Below, in pieces: positions 43,894 to 54,755 of a stretch of DNA of 64,000 nucleotides. The stretch covers positions 1 to 64,000 of the forward strand of contig JAIPFF010000021.1 in assembly GCA_021736785.1 (NCBI GenBank), written 5' to 3'. Each line of letters begins with the position of its first letter. Position 1 is the first letter of the stretch. Made by a program: the position numbers and the translations under genes. Origin of the DNA: Thiohalocapsa sp. GTDB taxonomy: Bacteria; Pseudomonadota; Gammaproteobacteria; Chromatiales; Chromatiaceae. The notes beneath the pieces were generated by a model. It made no database searches. It saw only the letters and a program-made list of their open reading frames with translations, and was not told where the DNA came from.

Positions 43894-46704
43894 TCAACCC
43901 GTATTGCGCATGCCCGCGGCGATCGCATTGATGGAGCGCAGCAGCGGGTCCAGCCACTGCTCGCGCGACTCCTGCGTCTCCTCGCTGCGGTAGCGCTCGA
44001 GCAGTGCGATCTGGACGTGATTCAACGGGTCCAGATAGGTATTGCGCCGCGCCAGCGACAGCTGCAGATCAGGCGTCTCTTCCATGAGCCCGTGCAGACC
44101 GGCAATGTGAAGCACCTGAGTCAGCGTGCGCTGGTACTCGTCGGCGATCATGGCGTAGATGGCCTCGGCCTTGGCCCGGTCCTTCGCCAGCCGCAGGTAC
44201 TCGTGGGCGATGTGCATCTCCGCTTTGAACAGCGCCATCTGTGTGTTGCTCAGGATGGCCCGGAAAAACGGCCAGTCCTGATACATGCGCTGCAGCTTCG
44301 CCAAGCGCTCGAGATCGGCACCGCGCCAGCGCTCGATCGCCGTACCGATACCGAACCAGGCGGGCAGCGTATGCCGCGACTGCGCCCAGCCGAAAACCCA
44401 GGGAATGGCTCGGATCGATGTCAGCGAGCGGTCGGCCTTTTTCCGATGCGACGGGCGCGAGCCGATATTGAGCAGCGCGATGGCGTCCACCGGCGTTACT
44501 TCGTAGAAATAATCCAGCACGCCGCCGTCGGCGCCGACGAGCTTGCGGTAGGTCTCTTCGCCGCAGGCCGCGAGCTCGGCCATGATGCCCAGGAAATCCT
44601 TGCGCGGCTGCGGCGGCGTCTCGATCACGCAGCGGCTGGCCTTGATCAGGCCGCTGATCCCCATGGTCAGCTCGTAGAGCGCGGTCTCCGGGTTCGCATA
44701 GCGATAGGACAGCACCTCGCCCTGCTCGGTGAACTTGACCTGACCGCGCACGGTGTTGTCCGGCTGCGACAAAATCGCCTCGTGCGTCGGGCCGCCGCCG
44801 CGGCCGATGGTGCCGCCGCGGCCATGGAAGAGGCGACACTTGATCCCGTGCGAATCCGCCAGCGCGATAATCTTTTCCTGCGCTTCATAGAGGTTCCAGG
44901 CCGAAGACAAAATGCCGCCGTCTTTGCAGGAATCCGAATACCCGAGCATCACCTCCTGCATGTTGCCAGAGGCCGCCAGCAGCGCCGCATAGGTCGGGTT
45001 GTCGAACAGCGTCGACATCACGGTATCGATCCGCGCGAGATCGTCGATGGTCTCGAACAGCGGCGAAATGCGGATCGTGCAGAACCATCCCTCCGGCGTG
45101 CGTCCGGCGAGACCGGCCAGACGCGCGAGCAGCATCACCTCCATCACGTGACTCGCGGTATGGGTCATCGAGATGACGTAGGCGCCGAAGACTTGATCGC
45201 TGATCTCAGCGCGCATGCGCGCCATGGATTCGAACACCTCCAGCGTCTCGCGGGTCTCCGGCGTCAGCGTGCCCTTGTCGATATGGAACGGATGCGGGTG
45301 AGCGATGGCCTCTGCCAAAGCGACAAGCTTCTGGTCCTCGGTAAACGCCTGGTAGAAGGGCGCGCCGGGCTGGCGCGCGAACAGCTCGGTGACGGCCTCG
45401 CTGTGGCGCGTCGACTCTTGGCGGATATCGAGCAGCACCAAATGAAAGCCGAAGCTCTCCACCAGGCGGATCAGATCCTTGAGTACCCCGTCGGCGGCAT
45501 TGGCGTCGCCGTGACTGATCAGCGAGTCGCGGATCAGGTACAGGTCATCGAGCAGGTCGCCGGCATGGGGGTAACCGTCGACACGGTCGTCCGGACAGTC
45601 CCCGCCCTCGATACGCGCCCGCACCCGCGCCAGGTTGGCCGCAAGCCGATGGCGGACGATGGCGAGCTTGCGACGGTAAGGCTCATGGTAGTAGCGCCGC
45701 TGTGTCTGCCCCATCGTGTCCATCCAATAGTCCTCGTCGGCATCCAGGCTGTCGAGAAACTCGGGGGACGGGCGGCACAGCGTGCTCGAATGGCTCAGGA
45801 TGCGCGTCAGCTTGGCGACGCGCTCGATGTAGGCCTCCAGCACCAGCTCGCAGTGCATGCGCACCGCAAGCTCGGTGGTATCGGGCTTCACGTAGGGATT
45901 GCCGTCGCGATCACCGCCGATCCAGGAGCCGAAGCGCACGAAGCTCGGTACCTTTATTTCGCCGTCGCTGCCGTAGGCACGGCGCACCGCACGCTCCAGG
46001 TTGCGGTAGATCTGCGGCAGCGTCGCGAACAGCGACTCGCGGAAGAAATACAGCCCTTGGCGCACCTCGTCGGTCACCTGCGGCTTGTGCACGCGCACCT
46101 CGTCCGTCTTCCACAGGATTTGGATCTCGCTCAGGATCTCGCCGAGGCGGTCCTGCTGCTCCTCCTGGTTCAGCTTGTGCCGGTGCAGGCCGAGCGTCAG
46201 CAGGAAGATGCGCCGTTGGGTCTCGAGCGTGGTGCGCCGCTTGGCCTCGGTGGGGTGGGCGGTGAAGACCGGTAGGTAAGCGAGCTCGTCGAACAGGGCC
46301 TGCAGGTGCCGTGCCTGCACGCCGTCCTCGGCGAACTGGCGCAGCGTATGATCGAACGACCCCCGCCACAGACGCCCGCCGGCGCTGATCAGCGAGCGGC
46401 GGCGCAGATAGCCCTGCACCTCCTCGGCGATATGGGCCAGGCTGAAGTAGATCGTATAGGCCCGGATCACCTCCGAGAGCGTCTGCGGATCGAGCCCGTC
46501 AATACGCTTCATCAGCTTCGCGCGCAGTGTCGGATCGTCCTTCTCGCGCAACGCGAGGAAGCCGTCACGCAGCCGCTCCACTACCACCAGGACGCGCTTT
46601 CGGCTGTGCTCGCGCAAAACCTCTCCGAGCAAATTGGCGAACAGCTGAATGTCGCGCTCCGGTCCGATGACCTCCGCGGCCTCTTGTTGGTCGTTATTCG
46701 TCAT
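43894..46704 (-). CDS. ppc: Phosphoenolpyruvate carboxylase
   Basis: Makes oxaloacetate from phosphoenolpyruvate and bicarbonate. The protein has 936 residues, longer than E. coli (883). The catalytic motifs are VFTAHPTEAKRRT (catalytic His), LGYSDSCKDGG (Lys) and FHGRGGTIGRGGGP (Gly-Arg-rich loop), and the conserved C-terminus is AAGMRNTG. In an autotroph or mixotroph it would refill the TCA cycle. The gene stands alone. Confidence 0.97.
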   Translation of the reverse strand: MTNNDQQEAAEVIGPERDIQLFANLLGEVLREHSRKRVLVVVERLRDGFLALREKDDPTLRAKLMKRIDGLDPQTLSEVIRAYTIYFSLAHIAEEVQGYLRRRSLISAGGRLWRGSFDHTLRQFAEDGVQARHLQALFDELAYLPVFTAHPTEAKRRTTLETQRRIFLLTLGLHRHKLNQEEQQDRLGEILSEIQILWKTDEVRVHKPQVTDEVRQGLYFFRESLFATLPQIYRNLERAVRRAYGSDGEIKVPSFVRFGSWIGGDRDGNPYVKPDTTELAVRMHCELVLEAYIERVAKLTRILSHSSTLCRPSPEFLDSLDADEDYWMDTMGQTQRRYYHEPYRRKLAIVRHRLAANLARVRARIEGGDCPDDRVDGYPHAGDLLDDLYLIRDSLISHGDANAADGVLKDLIRLVESFGFHLVLLDIRQESTRHSEAVTELFARQPGAPFYQAFTEDQKLVALAEAIAHPHPFHIDKGTLTPETRETLEVFESMARMRAEISDQVFGAYVISMTHTASHVMEVMLLARLAGLAGRTPEGWFCTIRISPLFETIDDLARIDTVMSTLFDNPTYAALLAASGNMQEVMLGYSDSCKDGGILSSAWNLYEAQEKIIALADSHGIKCRLFHGRGGTIGRGGGPTHEAILSQPDNTVRGQVKFTEQGEVLSYRYANPETALYELTMGISGLIKASRCVIETPPQPRKDFLGIMAELAACGEETYRKLVGADGGVLDYFYEVTPVDAIALLNIGSRPSHRKKADRSLTSIRAIPWVFGWAQSRHTLPAWFGIGTAIERWRGADLERLAKLQRMYQDWPFFRAILSNTQMALFKAEMHIAHEYLRLAKDRAKAEAIYAMIADEYQRTLTQVLHIAGLHGLMEETPDLQLSLARRNTYLDPLNHVQIALLERYRSEETQESREQWLDPLLRSINAIAAGMRNTG

Positions 46705-47166
46705 GATCTCGGTACTGCTGCTGGAACCGCGTTACCCCAAGAGGGATTCGCGGCGGCACAAGCGGGTGGGAAAGGGTGGGTAGGTAAGTTCAGAGTCTAA
46801 CCCGCTCCCTCGGGCCTTGAAACCGAAAATCGTACACCGGCATCCCGCATTCGTGCGCTATCGCAGCCCCGACAGCCGCGATAACTCCGCCTTCCGCGCC
46901 CGATACATAAAAAATCAGAACAAAAAGATGACATATCCGAGTGATTCAGCCCGACCAGGGCTTGGCTGTCTTCGCGGGCTCGTTCGGCCCGGAATGCACC
47001 CCGGAATGCACCCCGGAATGCACCCCGGCAACCGGTTCGCCGAAAACCCTGCATCCCGCAATGCGCAAAGCGCTTGCGAATTCCTCCCCATGGCGCAGAC
47101 TCTTCGGTATGACAGCGGCCGGCGGCCCCGGGCCGTCGGCGAACGATGATGACGCCGGAGACAGCG
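46705..47166. other. Intergenic region between ppc and zinc-ribbon gene
   Basis: About 460 bases. No coding region is supported; the open frames here (for example 46817-47149 plus) are made of repeat-derived sequence. It holds the 12-bp tandem repeat at 46991-47026, and must carry the promoters of ppc (minus) and of the next gene (plus). Confidence 0.5.
46991..47026. repeat. Three exact 12-bp tandem repeats (GGAATGCACCCC)
   Basis: Units at 46991-47002, 47003-47014 and 47015-47026 are identical. The period (12) is a multiple of three, so frames stay open through it on both strands, which creates spurious ORFs. It is likely a variable-number tandem repeat. Confidence 0.9.
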
Positions 47167-47724
47167 ATGAACGACCAGGCCGATAACGACAAATCCAAAG
47201 ACTCCCCCGCCGACCGTCTGGTCGACGCTTACAACAGCATGCTCGAGCGCACGCGCGAAGGGATCGAGCAGGCGCAGGAGACCACGCCGAAGCTGCGCCA
47301 CATGCTCGAAGGCGTGCGCGACAACATGGTCGAGCTCGGCGAGCTGACGCGAGAAGAAGCACACAAAATCGCCGAATACGTAGAGCGCGACATCGAAGAT
47401 GCCGCGACCTATCTCGTCGACACCGGCGAGACCTGGCGCGACTGGTGGCGCTTCGACCTGGAGCTGATGGAACAGCGGATGCTCGACGCCTTCACCAGCG
47501 TGGCGGACCAGACCAGCCTGCAGCTGAGCAGTTGGGCCGAGCAGGCGCGCCGAGCGAATCTCTACCAGGCCGGGCAGATCGCAGGACCGGGCACACTGAT
47601 CTGCGACCGCTGCGGCGCGGAAACCCATTTCACGCGCACGGGCCGCATTCCTGCCTGCGCCGACTGCGGCGGGCTCGTGTTCCGCCGCCCGAGCGCGGCC
47701 GACAAGAGCGCCGACTCCGGCTGA
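47167..47724 (+). CDS. Zinc ribbon-containing protein (DUF1451)
   Basis: A 185-residue soluble protein. Residues 15-140 are a long coiled-coil-like helical part. The C-terminal zinc ribbon is LICDRCGAETHFTRTGRIPACADCGG (two C-x2-C pairs). I choose the ATG at 47167 because GGAG lies seven bases upstream; the ATG at 47146 has none. The function of DUF1451 proteins is not known; the family is common near housekeeping genes in gammaproteobacteria. Confidence 0.87.
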   Translation: MNDQADNDKSKDSPADRLVDAYNSMLERTREGIEQAQETTPKLRHMLEGVRDNMVELGELTREEAHKIAEYVERDIEDAATYLVDTGETWRDWWRFDLELMEQRMLDAFTSVADQTSLQLSSWAEQARRANLYQAGQIAGPGTLICDRCGAETHFTRTGRIPACADCGGLVFRRPSAADKSADSG

Positions 47725-47800
47725 GCGCACGCCCGGCACCGCGCGCGAGCACGCCCGCCGTGCGCACGGCCCGCGCGGCGCATCGATTGCGGATGCGTCC

Positions 47801-47829
47801 TTGGCTTTCGCCCGAGGCGCCGCTATAGT
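47801..47829 (+). promoter_or_regulatory. Sigma-70 promoter of the glycine riboswitch / gcv operon
   Basis: TTGGCT (47801-47806), 17-base spacer, TATAGT (47824-47829). The spacing is ideal, the -10 matches 5/6 and the -35 4/6. Transcription would start near 47836, nine bases before the first aptamer. Confidence 0.7.
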
Positions 47830-47844
47830 CCCATCTCGGATTCA

Positions 47845-48025
47845 GCTTCGCGGGAGAGACCGGTCAAGTACCGGCGCCGAAGGCGCAACCCCGCCCGGAA
47901 TCGCTCAGGCACCCGGACCGCGAAGCCAAGCACCGACTCTGGAGAGCGGCCGCCCATCGCGGCCCACCGACGGGGCAGCAGCACCGCCGCTGGCGGCACT
48001 GCAAACTCTCAGGTTCAGGACAGAG
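47845..48025 (+). ncRNA. Tandem glycine riboswitch
   Basis: Two glycine aptamers in series ahead of gcvT. Aptamer 1 (47845-47926) is closed by the perfect P1 stem GCTTCGCG/CGCGAAGC. It contains GGGAGAGACC, the conserved CCGAAGGCGCAACC, and GCTCAGGCACCCGGACCG. Aptamer 2 (47937-48025) is closed by CTCTG/CAGAG. It contains GGAGAGC, the variant CCGACGGGGCAGCA and the classic ACTCTCAGGTTCAGGACAG. The linker is ten bases. Glycine binding would turn on the downstream glycine cleavage genes. Confidence 0.93.
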
Positions 48026-48070
48026 GGGCGGCGGCAGCGGTCGTAACGGCCGCGGCCCCGTTTGCTTTTT
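48026..48070 (+). terminator. Expression platform of the glycine riboswitch
   Basis: Directly after the second aptamer is a strong hairpin, with outer stem GGGGC/GCCCC and inner GCGGTCG-TAA-CGGCCGC, followed by TTTGCTTTTT. This is a good rho-independent terminator and probably the off-state of a transcription-terminating switch. About 43 bases remain to the gcvT ATG. Confidence 0.7.
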
Positions 48071-48113
48071 CCAACCAGCGCCCGGCCCTCCGGTCGGCGA
48101 AACGGGAGGCCCG

Positions 48114-49205
48114 ATGGGTTCCAGAACCCCCCTATATACCGAGCACGAGCGCCTCGGCGCGCGCATCGTCCCGTTCGGCGGCTGGGATATGCCCCTGCAC
48201 TACGGCTCTCAGATCGAAGAGCACCACGCCGTGCGTCGCGCCGCCGGCATGTTCGATGTCTCCCACATGCAGCCGGTGGATATCGCCGGCGACGGCGCCA
48301 AGGCCTTCCTGCAGCATCTGCTGGCGAACGACGTCGACAAACTCAAACAGCCGGGGAAGGCCCTCTACAGCTGCATGCTGAACGAGCGCGGCGGCGTCAT
48401 CGACGACCTGATCTGCTACTGGCGCGGCGGCGAGCACTATCGCCCGGTCGTCAATGCCGCCACCGCGGACAAGGACCTGGCCTGGATGAAGTCGCAGGCG
48501 GCGCGTTTCGATGTCACCGTCGCCCGGCGCGACGATCTCGCGATGGTCGCCATCCAAGGCCCGCGGGCACGCGAAAAGACCGTACCGCTGCTCCCGCCCG
48601 AGCTGCGCGAGCCGTCATCGGCATTGAAGCCCTTCTTCGCCGCCGAGCACGGCGACTGGCTCGTCGGGCGCACCGGCTACACCGGCGAAGACGGCTTCGA
48701 GGTCATGCTCCCGGCCGATCGGGCCGCGGACTTCTGGCGCGCCCTGTACGACGCCGGCGTGACGCCCTGCGGCCTCGGAGCACGCGACACGCTGCGCCTG
48801 GAGGCCGGCATGAACCTCTACGGCCAAGATATGGACGAACAGACGGGACCGCTCGAGAGCGGACTCGGCTGGACCGTGGCGCTGGAGCCGGCGGATCGCT
48901 TTTTCGTCGGTCGCCATGCGCTGGAGCAGCGTTGCGCGTCCCCCGACCTGCCGCGCTTCGTCGGCCTGCTGCTGACCGGGCGCGGCGTGCTGCGCAGCCA
49001 CCAACCGGTCCTCATCGACGGCAGGCGCGCCGGGGAGATCACCTCCGGCGGCTTCTCGCCGACGCTGCAGCGCTCCATCGCGCTGGCCCGCGTCGACGCC
49101 GGCATCGGCGACACCTGCGACGTGGAAATCCGCGGCAAACCCGTGCCGGCACGCGTGGTCCGGCCACCGTTCGTTCGCAACGGCGAAGCGCGGATCGCGC
49201 TCTGA
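48114..49205 (+). CDS. gcvT: Glycine cleavage system T protein (aminomethyltransferase)
   Basis: Transfers the methylene group of glycine to tetrahydrofolate and releases ammonia. It has 363 residues. The family motifs are [34 protein letters not shown] at the start, [10 protein letters not shown] in the middle, and [17 protein letters not shown] toward the end. GGGAGG lies before the ATG. It is first in the riboswitch-controlled operon gcvT-gcvH-gcvPA-tpx-gcvPB. Confidence 0.97.
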   Translation: MGSRTPLYTEHERLGARIVPFGGWDMPLHYGSQIEEHHAVRRAAGMFDVSHMQPVDIAGDGAKAFLQHLLANDVDKLKQPGKALYSCMLNERGGVIDDLICYWRGGEHYRPVVNAATADKDLAWMKSQAARFDVTVARRDDLAMVAIQGPRAREKTVPLLPPELREPSSALKPFFAAEHGDWLVGRTGYTGEDGFEVMLPADRAADFWRALYDAGVTPCGLGARDTLRLEAGMNLYGQDMDEQTGPLESGLGWTVALEPADRFFVGRHALEQRCASPDLPRFVGLLLTGRGVLRSHQPVLIDGRRAGEITSGGFSPTLQRSIALARVDAGIGDTCDVEIRGKPVPARVVRPPFVRNGEARIAL

Positions 49206-49251
49206 TTGCGCTGATCCGATTCCCGATATCCCGACCTTACCGGAGCCCGAT

Positions 49252-49644
49252 ATGAGCAATGTTCCCGCCGACCTGAAGTACGCGGAAAGCCACGAGTGGA
49301 TCAAAGACAACGGCGACGGCACCGCTACCGTCGGCATCACCGACCATGCCCAGGAGGCACTCGGCGATCTGGTCTTCGTCGAGCTTCCCGAGGTCGGTAA
49401 ACAGCTCGCGGCCAAGGATGCCTGCGCCGTGGTTGAATCGGTCAAAGCCGCGTCCGATATCTATACACCCGTCGGCGGCGAAGTCGTCGCGGTGAACGAC
49501 ACCCTCGAAGGCGCGCCGGAGACAATCAACGACGATGCCTACGGCGAAGGCTGGATCTTCCGAATAAAGCTTGACGACGCCGCTCAGATGGGCGCGCTGC
49601 TCGACGCCCCCGGTTACGAAAAGGCGCTCGAGGAAGAGGGCTAA
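49252..49644 (+). CDS. gcvH: Glycine cleavage system H protein
   Basis: Lipoyl-bearing shuttle protein, 130 residues. Lipoyl Lys is in [15 protein letters not shown]. The N-terminus [26 protein letters not shown] is typical. It lies 46 bp after gcvT. Confidence 0.98.
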   Translation: MSNVPADLKYAESHEWIKDNGDGTATVGITDHAQEALGDLVFVELPEVGKQLAAKDACAVVESVKAASDIYTPVGGEVVAVNDTLEGAPETINDDAYGEGWIFRIKLDDAAQMGALLDAPGYEKALEEEG

Positions 49645-49762
49645 GCACACCGCGGCCCGCTCCGGCGGGCCCACGCCGCCGGCCCGCGGGCCGGGCCGGC
49701 CGAGCGCGTCCGGCCTCTGCATCCGCGAAAATCTTATCAACCAGCACCGACCCGACGAAGCG

Positions 49763-51169
49763 ATGCCTTTCATCCCCCACACGCAAGAAGACGTCGAGGC
49801 GATGCTCGCCAAGATCGGCGTCGACTCCATCGACGACCTGTTCGACGAGATTCCCGCCGAGTTGCTGGCCGGAGGGCTGGACGGCATTCCCTCCGGCCTG
49901 TCGGAAATGGAGATCACGCGGCTGATGCAGGCCCGCGCCCGCGAGGACGGCCAGCCGCTATGCTTCATCGGCGCCGGGGCCTACGAGCACCATATCCCGG
50001 CCGCCGTCTGGCAAATCACCACCCGCGGCGAGTTCTACAGCGCTTACACGCCCTATCAGGCAGAAGCCAGCCAGGGTACACTGCAAGTGCTCTACGAGTT
50101 CCAGTCGATGATGACGGCCTTGACCGCCCTCGACGTCTCCAACGCCTCGCTCTACGACGGCGCCTCCGCACTGGCCGAGGCCGTGCTCATGGCCGTTCGA
50201 GCGAACCGCAAGGTGAATTCCAAGCGGGTATTGATGCCCCGAACCGTGCATCCCTCTTACCGCCGTACGGTGCAGAGCATCGTGCGCCATCAGGGGATCG
50301 AGGTGGTGGAGATCCCGTTCGATCGCAAGGGCGGTCATACGTCGCTCGCGCAGTTGGAGGCCTTGGCCGGCGATCCTTTCGCCGCACTGGTGATCCCGCA
50401 GCCGAACTTCTTCGGCGTGCTCGAAGACGTGGACGCGTTGACCGATTGGGCCCACGCGCGCGACGCACTGGTGATCGGCGTCGTCAATCCGGTCGCACTC
50501 GCGCTGTTGTCGCCGCCCGGGGATTGGGGCAGCGCCGGTGCCGACATCGCCTGCGGCGAAGGGCAGCCGCTGGGCATACCGCTGGCATCCGGAGGGCCTT
50601 ATCTCGGCTTCCTCTGCTGCAAGCAGCCTTACCTGCGACAGTTGCCCGGGCGGATCGCCGGAAAGACCGTCGACCTCGACGGTAAAGAGGGCTATACACT
50701 GACGCTGCAGGCACGCGAGCAGCATATCCGCCGCTCCAAGGCCACCTCCAACATCTGCACCAACCAAGGACTGCTGGTCACCGCGGCCACCATCCACATG
50801 GCGATGCTGGGGGCGGACGGTCTCGAGGGCGTGGCCGCCGCCTGTCACTCGAACACCGCCAAGCTCGCGGACATGCTGTGCGCCGTTCCCGGCGTCGAGC
50901 CGCTGTTCGATCGTCCCTGCTTTCACGAGCGCGCGCTGCGGCTTCCGGCACCCGCCGCCGACGTGCTGCGCTCGCTCGCCGCGCACGACATTCTCGGCGG
51001 CTTCGATCTGGGCAGCGAGTACCCGGAACTGGAGCCGGCCGTGCTGGTGTGCGCGACGGAGATGCGAACCGACGAGGATCTGGCCGCGTTCCGCGACGAG
51101 TTGGCTCGCGTCATCGGCGACGCGCAGTCCGGCACGCCGTCCGCCGGAGCCCAAGTCGTGAATGCGTAA
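49763..51169 (+). CDS. gcvPA: Glycine dehydrogenase (decarboxylating) subunit 1
   Basis: N-terminal half of the P protein, 468 residues. The start is at 49763 ([15 protein letters not shown]); upstream in-frame codons are the 3' shadow of gcvH. Motifs include [20 protein letters not shown] and [20 protein letters not shown]. It forms an alpha2beta2 decarboxylase with GcvPB. The two-subunit form is found in many Chromatiales and Gram-positives. Confidence 0.97.
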   Translation: MPFIPHTQEDVEAMLAKIGVDSIDDLFDEIPAELLAGGLDGIPSGLSEMEITRLMQARAREDGQPLCFIGAGAYEHHIPAAVWQITTRGEFYSAYTPYQAEASQGTLQVLYEFQSMMTALTALDVSNASLYDGASALAEAVLMAVRANRKVNSKRVLMPRTVHPSYRRTVQSIVRHQGIEVVEIPFDRKGGHTSLAQLEALAGDPFAALVIPQPNFFGVLEDVDALTDWAHARDALVIGVVNPVALALLSPPGDWGSAGADIACGEGQPLGIPLASGGPYLGFLCCKQPYLRQLPGRIAGKTVDLDGKEGYTLTLQAREQHIRRSKATSNICTNQGLLVTAATIHMAMLGADGLEGVAAACHSNTAKLADMLCAVPGVEPLFDRPCFHERALRLPAPAADVLRSLAAHDILGGFDLGSEYPELEPAVLVCATEMRTDEDLAAFRDELARVIGDAQSGTPSAGAQVVNA

Positions 51170-51253
51170 CGAGCGATTCGGCACGGTCACGGCCATGCCG
51201 CGACCGTCCCCCGACGGACCCGACCGACACAACCCCGACACCGGAGACGCCCC

Positions 51254-51754
51254 ATGGCCCAGACCGCATTGAAAGGTAACCCCGTCAACCTCACCGGCGA
51301 CATGCCCGCCGTCGGAGCCCCGGCGCCCGACTTCGAGCTCGTCGCCGGCGATCTCTCCGACAAGTCGCTCGCCGACTTTGCCGGCAAAAAGAGGCTGCTG
51401 AACATCGTGCCGAGCCTCGACACCGATGTCTGCGCGACCTCGACGCGCAAGTTCAACGAGCACTTCAGCGGCCGTTCCGACGCGGTCTGCCTGGTGGTGT
51501 CGGCGGATCTCCCGTTCGCGTCCGGGCGCTTCTGCAGCACCGAGGGGCTGGACAACGTGCATCCGCTGTCGATGATGCGCTCGCGCAATTTCGCCAAGGA
51601 TTACGGCGTGCTGATCGCCGATGGCCCGCTGGCCGGCATCACTGCCCGGGCGGTGGTGGTCATCGACGCGAACGACAAGGTGATCCACACCGAGCTGGTG
51701 CCCGAGATCACGCAGGAGCCGGACTACGAGGCCGCCCTGAAAGCACTGGGGTAA
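51254..51754 (+). CDS. tpx: Thiol peroxidase Tpx
   Basis: Thioredoxin-dependent 2-Cys peroxiredoxin, 166 residues. The peroxidatic Cys is in [15 protein letters not shown] and the resolving Cys in [12 protein letters not shown]. It starts [17 protein letters not shown], as usual for Tpx. It sits between gcvPA and gcvPB, an unusual place; spacing of about 85 bp before and 245 bp after allows its own promoter or readthrough from the glycine operon. Confidence 0.96.
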   Translation: MAQTALKGNPVNLTGDMPAVGAPAPDFELVAGDLSDKSLADFAGKKRLLNIVPSLDTDVCATSTRKFNEHFSGRSDAVCLVVSADLPFASGRFCSTEGLDNVHPLSMMRSRNFAKDYGVLIADGPLAGITARAVVVIDANDKVIHTELVPEITQEPDYEAALKALG

Positions 51755-51998
51755 GGCGCCCGAGCCCGAAAGCACCGGACCCGGCAGCACCGCAACAGGC
51801 CATCGGGCCGATGTGCCGGGGCTCGGCCCGCCCCGGGCGGCGCCCCCGATGGGGAGGCCGCGACGCCCGACGGCGGCGCCGCGGCCGGCGCCGAGTTTCG
51901 TTCCGATTCGGGAACCGCCGCCGGGCGCACGGCCGGGAGCGGCAAAGCAGCGCCTACGACGGCGCATAGACGACGACCACGCAACAGTGAGCGCGCAC

Positions 51999-53462
51999 AT
52001 GCTGATTTACGAGCAATCGCGAGCCGGGCGCCGGGCGACGGCGCAGGCACCTTCGGAAACCGCCCCCGTGGATCATTTGCCGGCGGCGCTGCGCAGAAAG
52101 CGCCGCCCGGACTTGCCGCAGGTGTCGGAGCTGCAGGCCGTGCGTCACTATACCCGGCTGTCGCAAAAGAATTTCTCCATCGACACGCAGTTCTATCCGC
52201 TCGGCTCCTGCACGATGAAGTACAACCCGCGCGCCTGCAACAGCCTGGCCTCGCTGCCCGGCTTCCTGGCGCGCCACCCCGCGGCCCCGGCGACCCACAG
52301 CCAGGGCATCATGGCCTGCCTGCTCGAGCTGCAGGACATGCTGAAGTTCGTCACCGGTATGCACGCCGTGTCGCTGGCGCCGGCCGCCGGCGCCCAGGGC
52401 GAGCTGGCCGGCGTGCTGATGATCCGCGCCTATCACGACGCCCGCGGCGACCACGAGCGGCGCGAGATCCTGGTACCCGACGCCGCCCACGGCACCAACC
52501 CCGCGTCCGCGATCATGGCCGGCTTCCAGGTGCGGGAGATCCCCACCGGCAGCAACGGCGACGTGGACATCGACGCGCTGCGCGCCGCGGTCGGCCCCCG
52601 CACCGCGGGCATCATGCTGACCAATCCCAGCACCGTCGGCGTCTTCGACCGCAACATCCAGGCCATCGCCGAGACCGTGCACGCCGCCGGCGGGCTGCTC
52701 TACTACGACGGCGCCAACCTGAACGCGATCCTCGGCAAGGTGCGTCCGGGCGACATGGGCTTCGATGTCATTCACATGAACCTGCACAAGACCTTCTCGA
52801 CCCCCCACGGCGGCGGCGGTCCGGGTGCCGGGCCGGTGGGTGTCTCCAAGCGGCTGGAGCCCTATCTGCCCGTGCCGCTGGTGTCTCGCGACGGCGATCG
52901 GTACCGCTGGCTCACCGAGCGCGACCGGCCGGAGAGCATCGGGCGCATGACTGCCTTCGGCGGCAATATGGGCATTCTGCTGCGGGCCTACATCTATGCC
53001 CGTCTGCTCGGCGCCGAAGGCATGCGCCGGGTGGCCGAATACGCGACGCTGAATGCCAACTATCTGCTCTCCTGCCTGCGCGAGGCCGGTTTTCAGCCCG
53101 CTTATCCGCAGCGCCGCGCAAGCCACGAGTTCATCGTCACCCTCAAGCGCGAGGCCAAGGAGCTCGATGTCAACGCGATGGACTTCGCCAAGCGGCTGCT
53201 CGACTACGGTTACCACGCGCCGACCACGTACTTTCCGCTGCTGGTGCCCGAGTGCCTGCTCATCGAGCCTACCGAGAGCGAAGCAAAAGAGGATCTGGAC
53301 GGGTTCGTCGACGCCATGACCCGCATCCGCGCCGAGGCCGAGTCCGAGCCGCAGATGGTCAAGGGTGCGCCATACAAACTTCCGGTCCGCCGGCTCGATG
53401 ATGTGCGCGCAGCGCGCCAATTGGATCTCGCTTGGCGGGGCGGCACCGAAGCCGGTCAGTGA
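51999..53462 (+). CDS. gcvPB: Glycine dehydrogenase (decarboxylating) subunit 2
   Basis: C-terminal half of the P protein, carrying PLP. The 487 residues (from ATG 51999, [12 protein letters not shown]) include the PLP Lys in [24 protein letters not shown] at 51987 (four codons earlier) is also possible; no start has a clear ribosome site. [14 protein letters not shown] is another family landmark. It is separated from gcvPA by tpx. Confidence 0.96.
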   Translation: MLIYEQSRAGRRATAQAPSETAPVDHLPAALRRKRRPDLPQVSELQAVRHYTRLSQKNFSIDTQFYPLGSCTMKYNPRACNSLASLPGFLARHPAAPATHSQGIMACLLELQDMLKFVTGMHAVSLAPAAGAQGELAGVLMIRAYHDARGDHERREILVPDAAHGTNPASAIMAGFQVREIPTGSNGDVDIDALRAAVGPRTAGIMLTNPSTVGVFDRNIQAIAETVHAAGGLLYYDGANLNAILGKVRPGDMGFDVIHMNLHKTFSTPHGGGGPGAGPVGVSKRLEPYLPVPLVSRDGDRYRWLTERDRPESIGRMTAFGGNMGILLRAYIYARLLGAEGMRRVAEYATLNANYLLSCLREAGFQPAYPQRRASHEFIVTLKREAKELDVNAMDFAKRLLDYGYHAPTTYFPLLVPECLLIEPTESEAKEDLDGFVDAMTRIRAEAESEPQMVKGAPYKLPVRRLDDVRAARQLDLAWRGGTEAGQ

Positions 53463-53698
53463 CCAAAGCGGGCGGCGTCGCGAAGGCGCCCGGCCCGCTC
53501 CGAGGTCGCCCCCTCCGAGGTCCCCGGGCCCGGCGCGTCCTGCCGACACGAACGGCTGCCCGGAGCGCGGCTCGCTCGGCCCGGTGCGGGGTGTACCGAG
53601 CCGCGATGCATGTCCGTGCCGTTGCGGCATCGCCCGCCTCGCGATGACCTGCGCCGGGCACCATTTCCGCCACAACGCCGAGACGACGGAGCCACTCG

Positions 53699-54070
53699 AT
53701 GGCTTACCAAAATGCCAAGGGCTGGCGACGGGTCGTTAACGCCTTCGGTTACTCGATGCGCGGGCTCAAGGCCTGCTACGAGCTCGAAGAGGCCTTCCGC
53801 CAAGAGGTCTTCGTGCTGATCCCGCTCGTGCCCGTCGGCCTCTGGCTCGGCGACACACCCGTGGAACGCGCGATGCTGGTGGGCAGTCTCATGCTGGTGC
53901 CGATCGTCGAACTGTTGAATTCGGCCATCGAGGCCAACGTCGACCGCGTCGGTCTCGAGCGGCACGAGCTCTCCAAGCGGGCCAAGGACATCGCATCGGC
54001 GGCGGTATTTACGAGTATTCTGTTTGCCGCCGTGATCTGGGCATTAATCCTGCTGCCGAAATGGCTGTGA
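53699..54070 (+). CDS. dgkA: Diacylglycerol kinase
   Basis: Small integral-membrane kinase recycling diacylglycerol to phosphatidate, 123 residues with three helices. Motifs are AFRQEVFVLI, then VELLNSAIEANVDR and RAKDIASAAVF, which form the catalytic and ATP-binding site. It lies 236 bp after gcvPB. Confidence 0.96.
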   Translation: MAYQNAKGWRRVVNAFGYSMRGLKACYELEEAFRQEVFVLIPLVPVGLWLGDTPVERAMLVGSLMLVPIVELLNSAIEANVDRVGLERHELSKRAKDIASAAVFTSILFAAVIWALILLPKWL

Positions 54071-54223
54071 ACCGGCGGCGGGCTCGGGCGGGTTCCGGGC
54101 ACGTCGGGCGCACGACCGCCGCACCGCCCGCGTGCGAGCCCGGCCGCCGCGGCCGCCGGGCTCGGTCCGGGCTAACCGCCGCCCGCGGACGACGTTTCAT
54201 TCTGATGACTGTGGCACCGCACA

Positions 54224-54754
54224 ATGAGTCAAACCCCGGACAATGCGGCCTTCATGCCGCTCGATATTGCGATTCTGACCGTCTCCGACAGCCGAACCGA
54301 AGCCGACGACACCTCCGGGCACCTGCTGCGCGACAGCGTGGCGGCGGCCGGGCACCGGATCGCGGCCAAGGAGATCAGCCCCGACGATGTCTACAGGCTG
54401 CGCGCAATCTTCTCGCGCTGGATCGCCGACCCCGGCGTCCGTGTGATCATCAGCACCGGCGGCACCGGTCTGACCGGCCGCGACAGCACCCCTGAAGCGG
54501 TTGCGGCTTTGCTCGATAAGCCCATCGACGGTTTCGGCGAGCTGTTCCGACAGCTCTCCTATCGCGATATCGGCGCGTCCACGGTCCAATCCCGCGCCGT
54601 GGCGGGCCTGGCCAACGGCACGCTGATCTTCTGCCTGCCCGGCTCCACGGGCGCCTGCCGGACTGCCTGGGACGAGATCCTCGGGCCGCAGCTCGACAGC
54701 CGCACCCGGCCATGCAATTTCGCGCAGCTGATCGCGCGCTTCGGTGAGCGCTGA
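54224..54754 (+). CDS. moaB: Molybdopterin adenylyltransferase-type MoaB
   Basis: MoaB/Mog-family protein of molybdenum cofactor synthesis, 176 residues. Motifs are [35 protein letters not shown] and [18 protein letters not shown]. It is followed directly by moeA and moaD. Molybdopterin enzymes, including AioA in this window, need this pathway. Confidence 0.96.
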   Translation: MSQTPDNAAFMPLDIAILTVSDSRTEADDTSGHLLRDSVAAAGHRIAAKEISPDDVYRLRAIFSRWIADPGVRVIISTGGTGLTGRDSTPEAVAALLDKPIDGFGELFRQLSYRDIGASTVQSRAVAGLANGTLIFCLPGSTGACRTAWDEILGPQLDSRTRPCNFAQLIARFGER

Positions 54755-54755
54755 C

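Noticed and set aside
46817-47149. Frames running through the 12-bp repeats (for example a Gly-Cys-Ile-Pro repeat protein on the minus strand)
   Set aside because: The 12-bp period keeps all frames open; no ribosome site or composition supports a gene.
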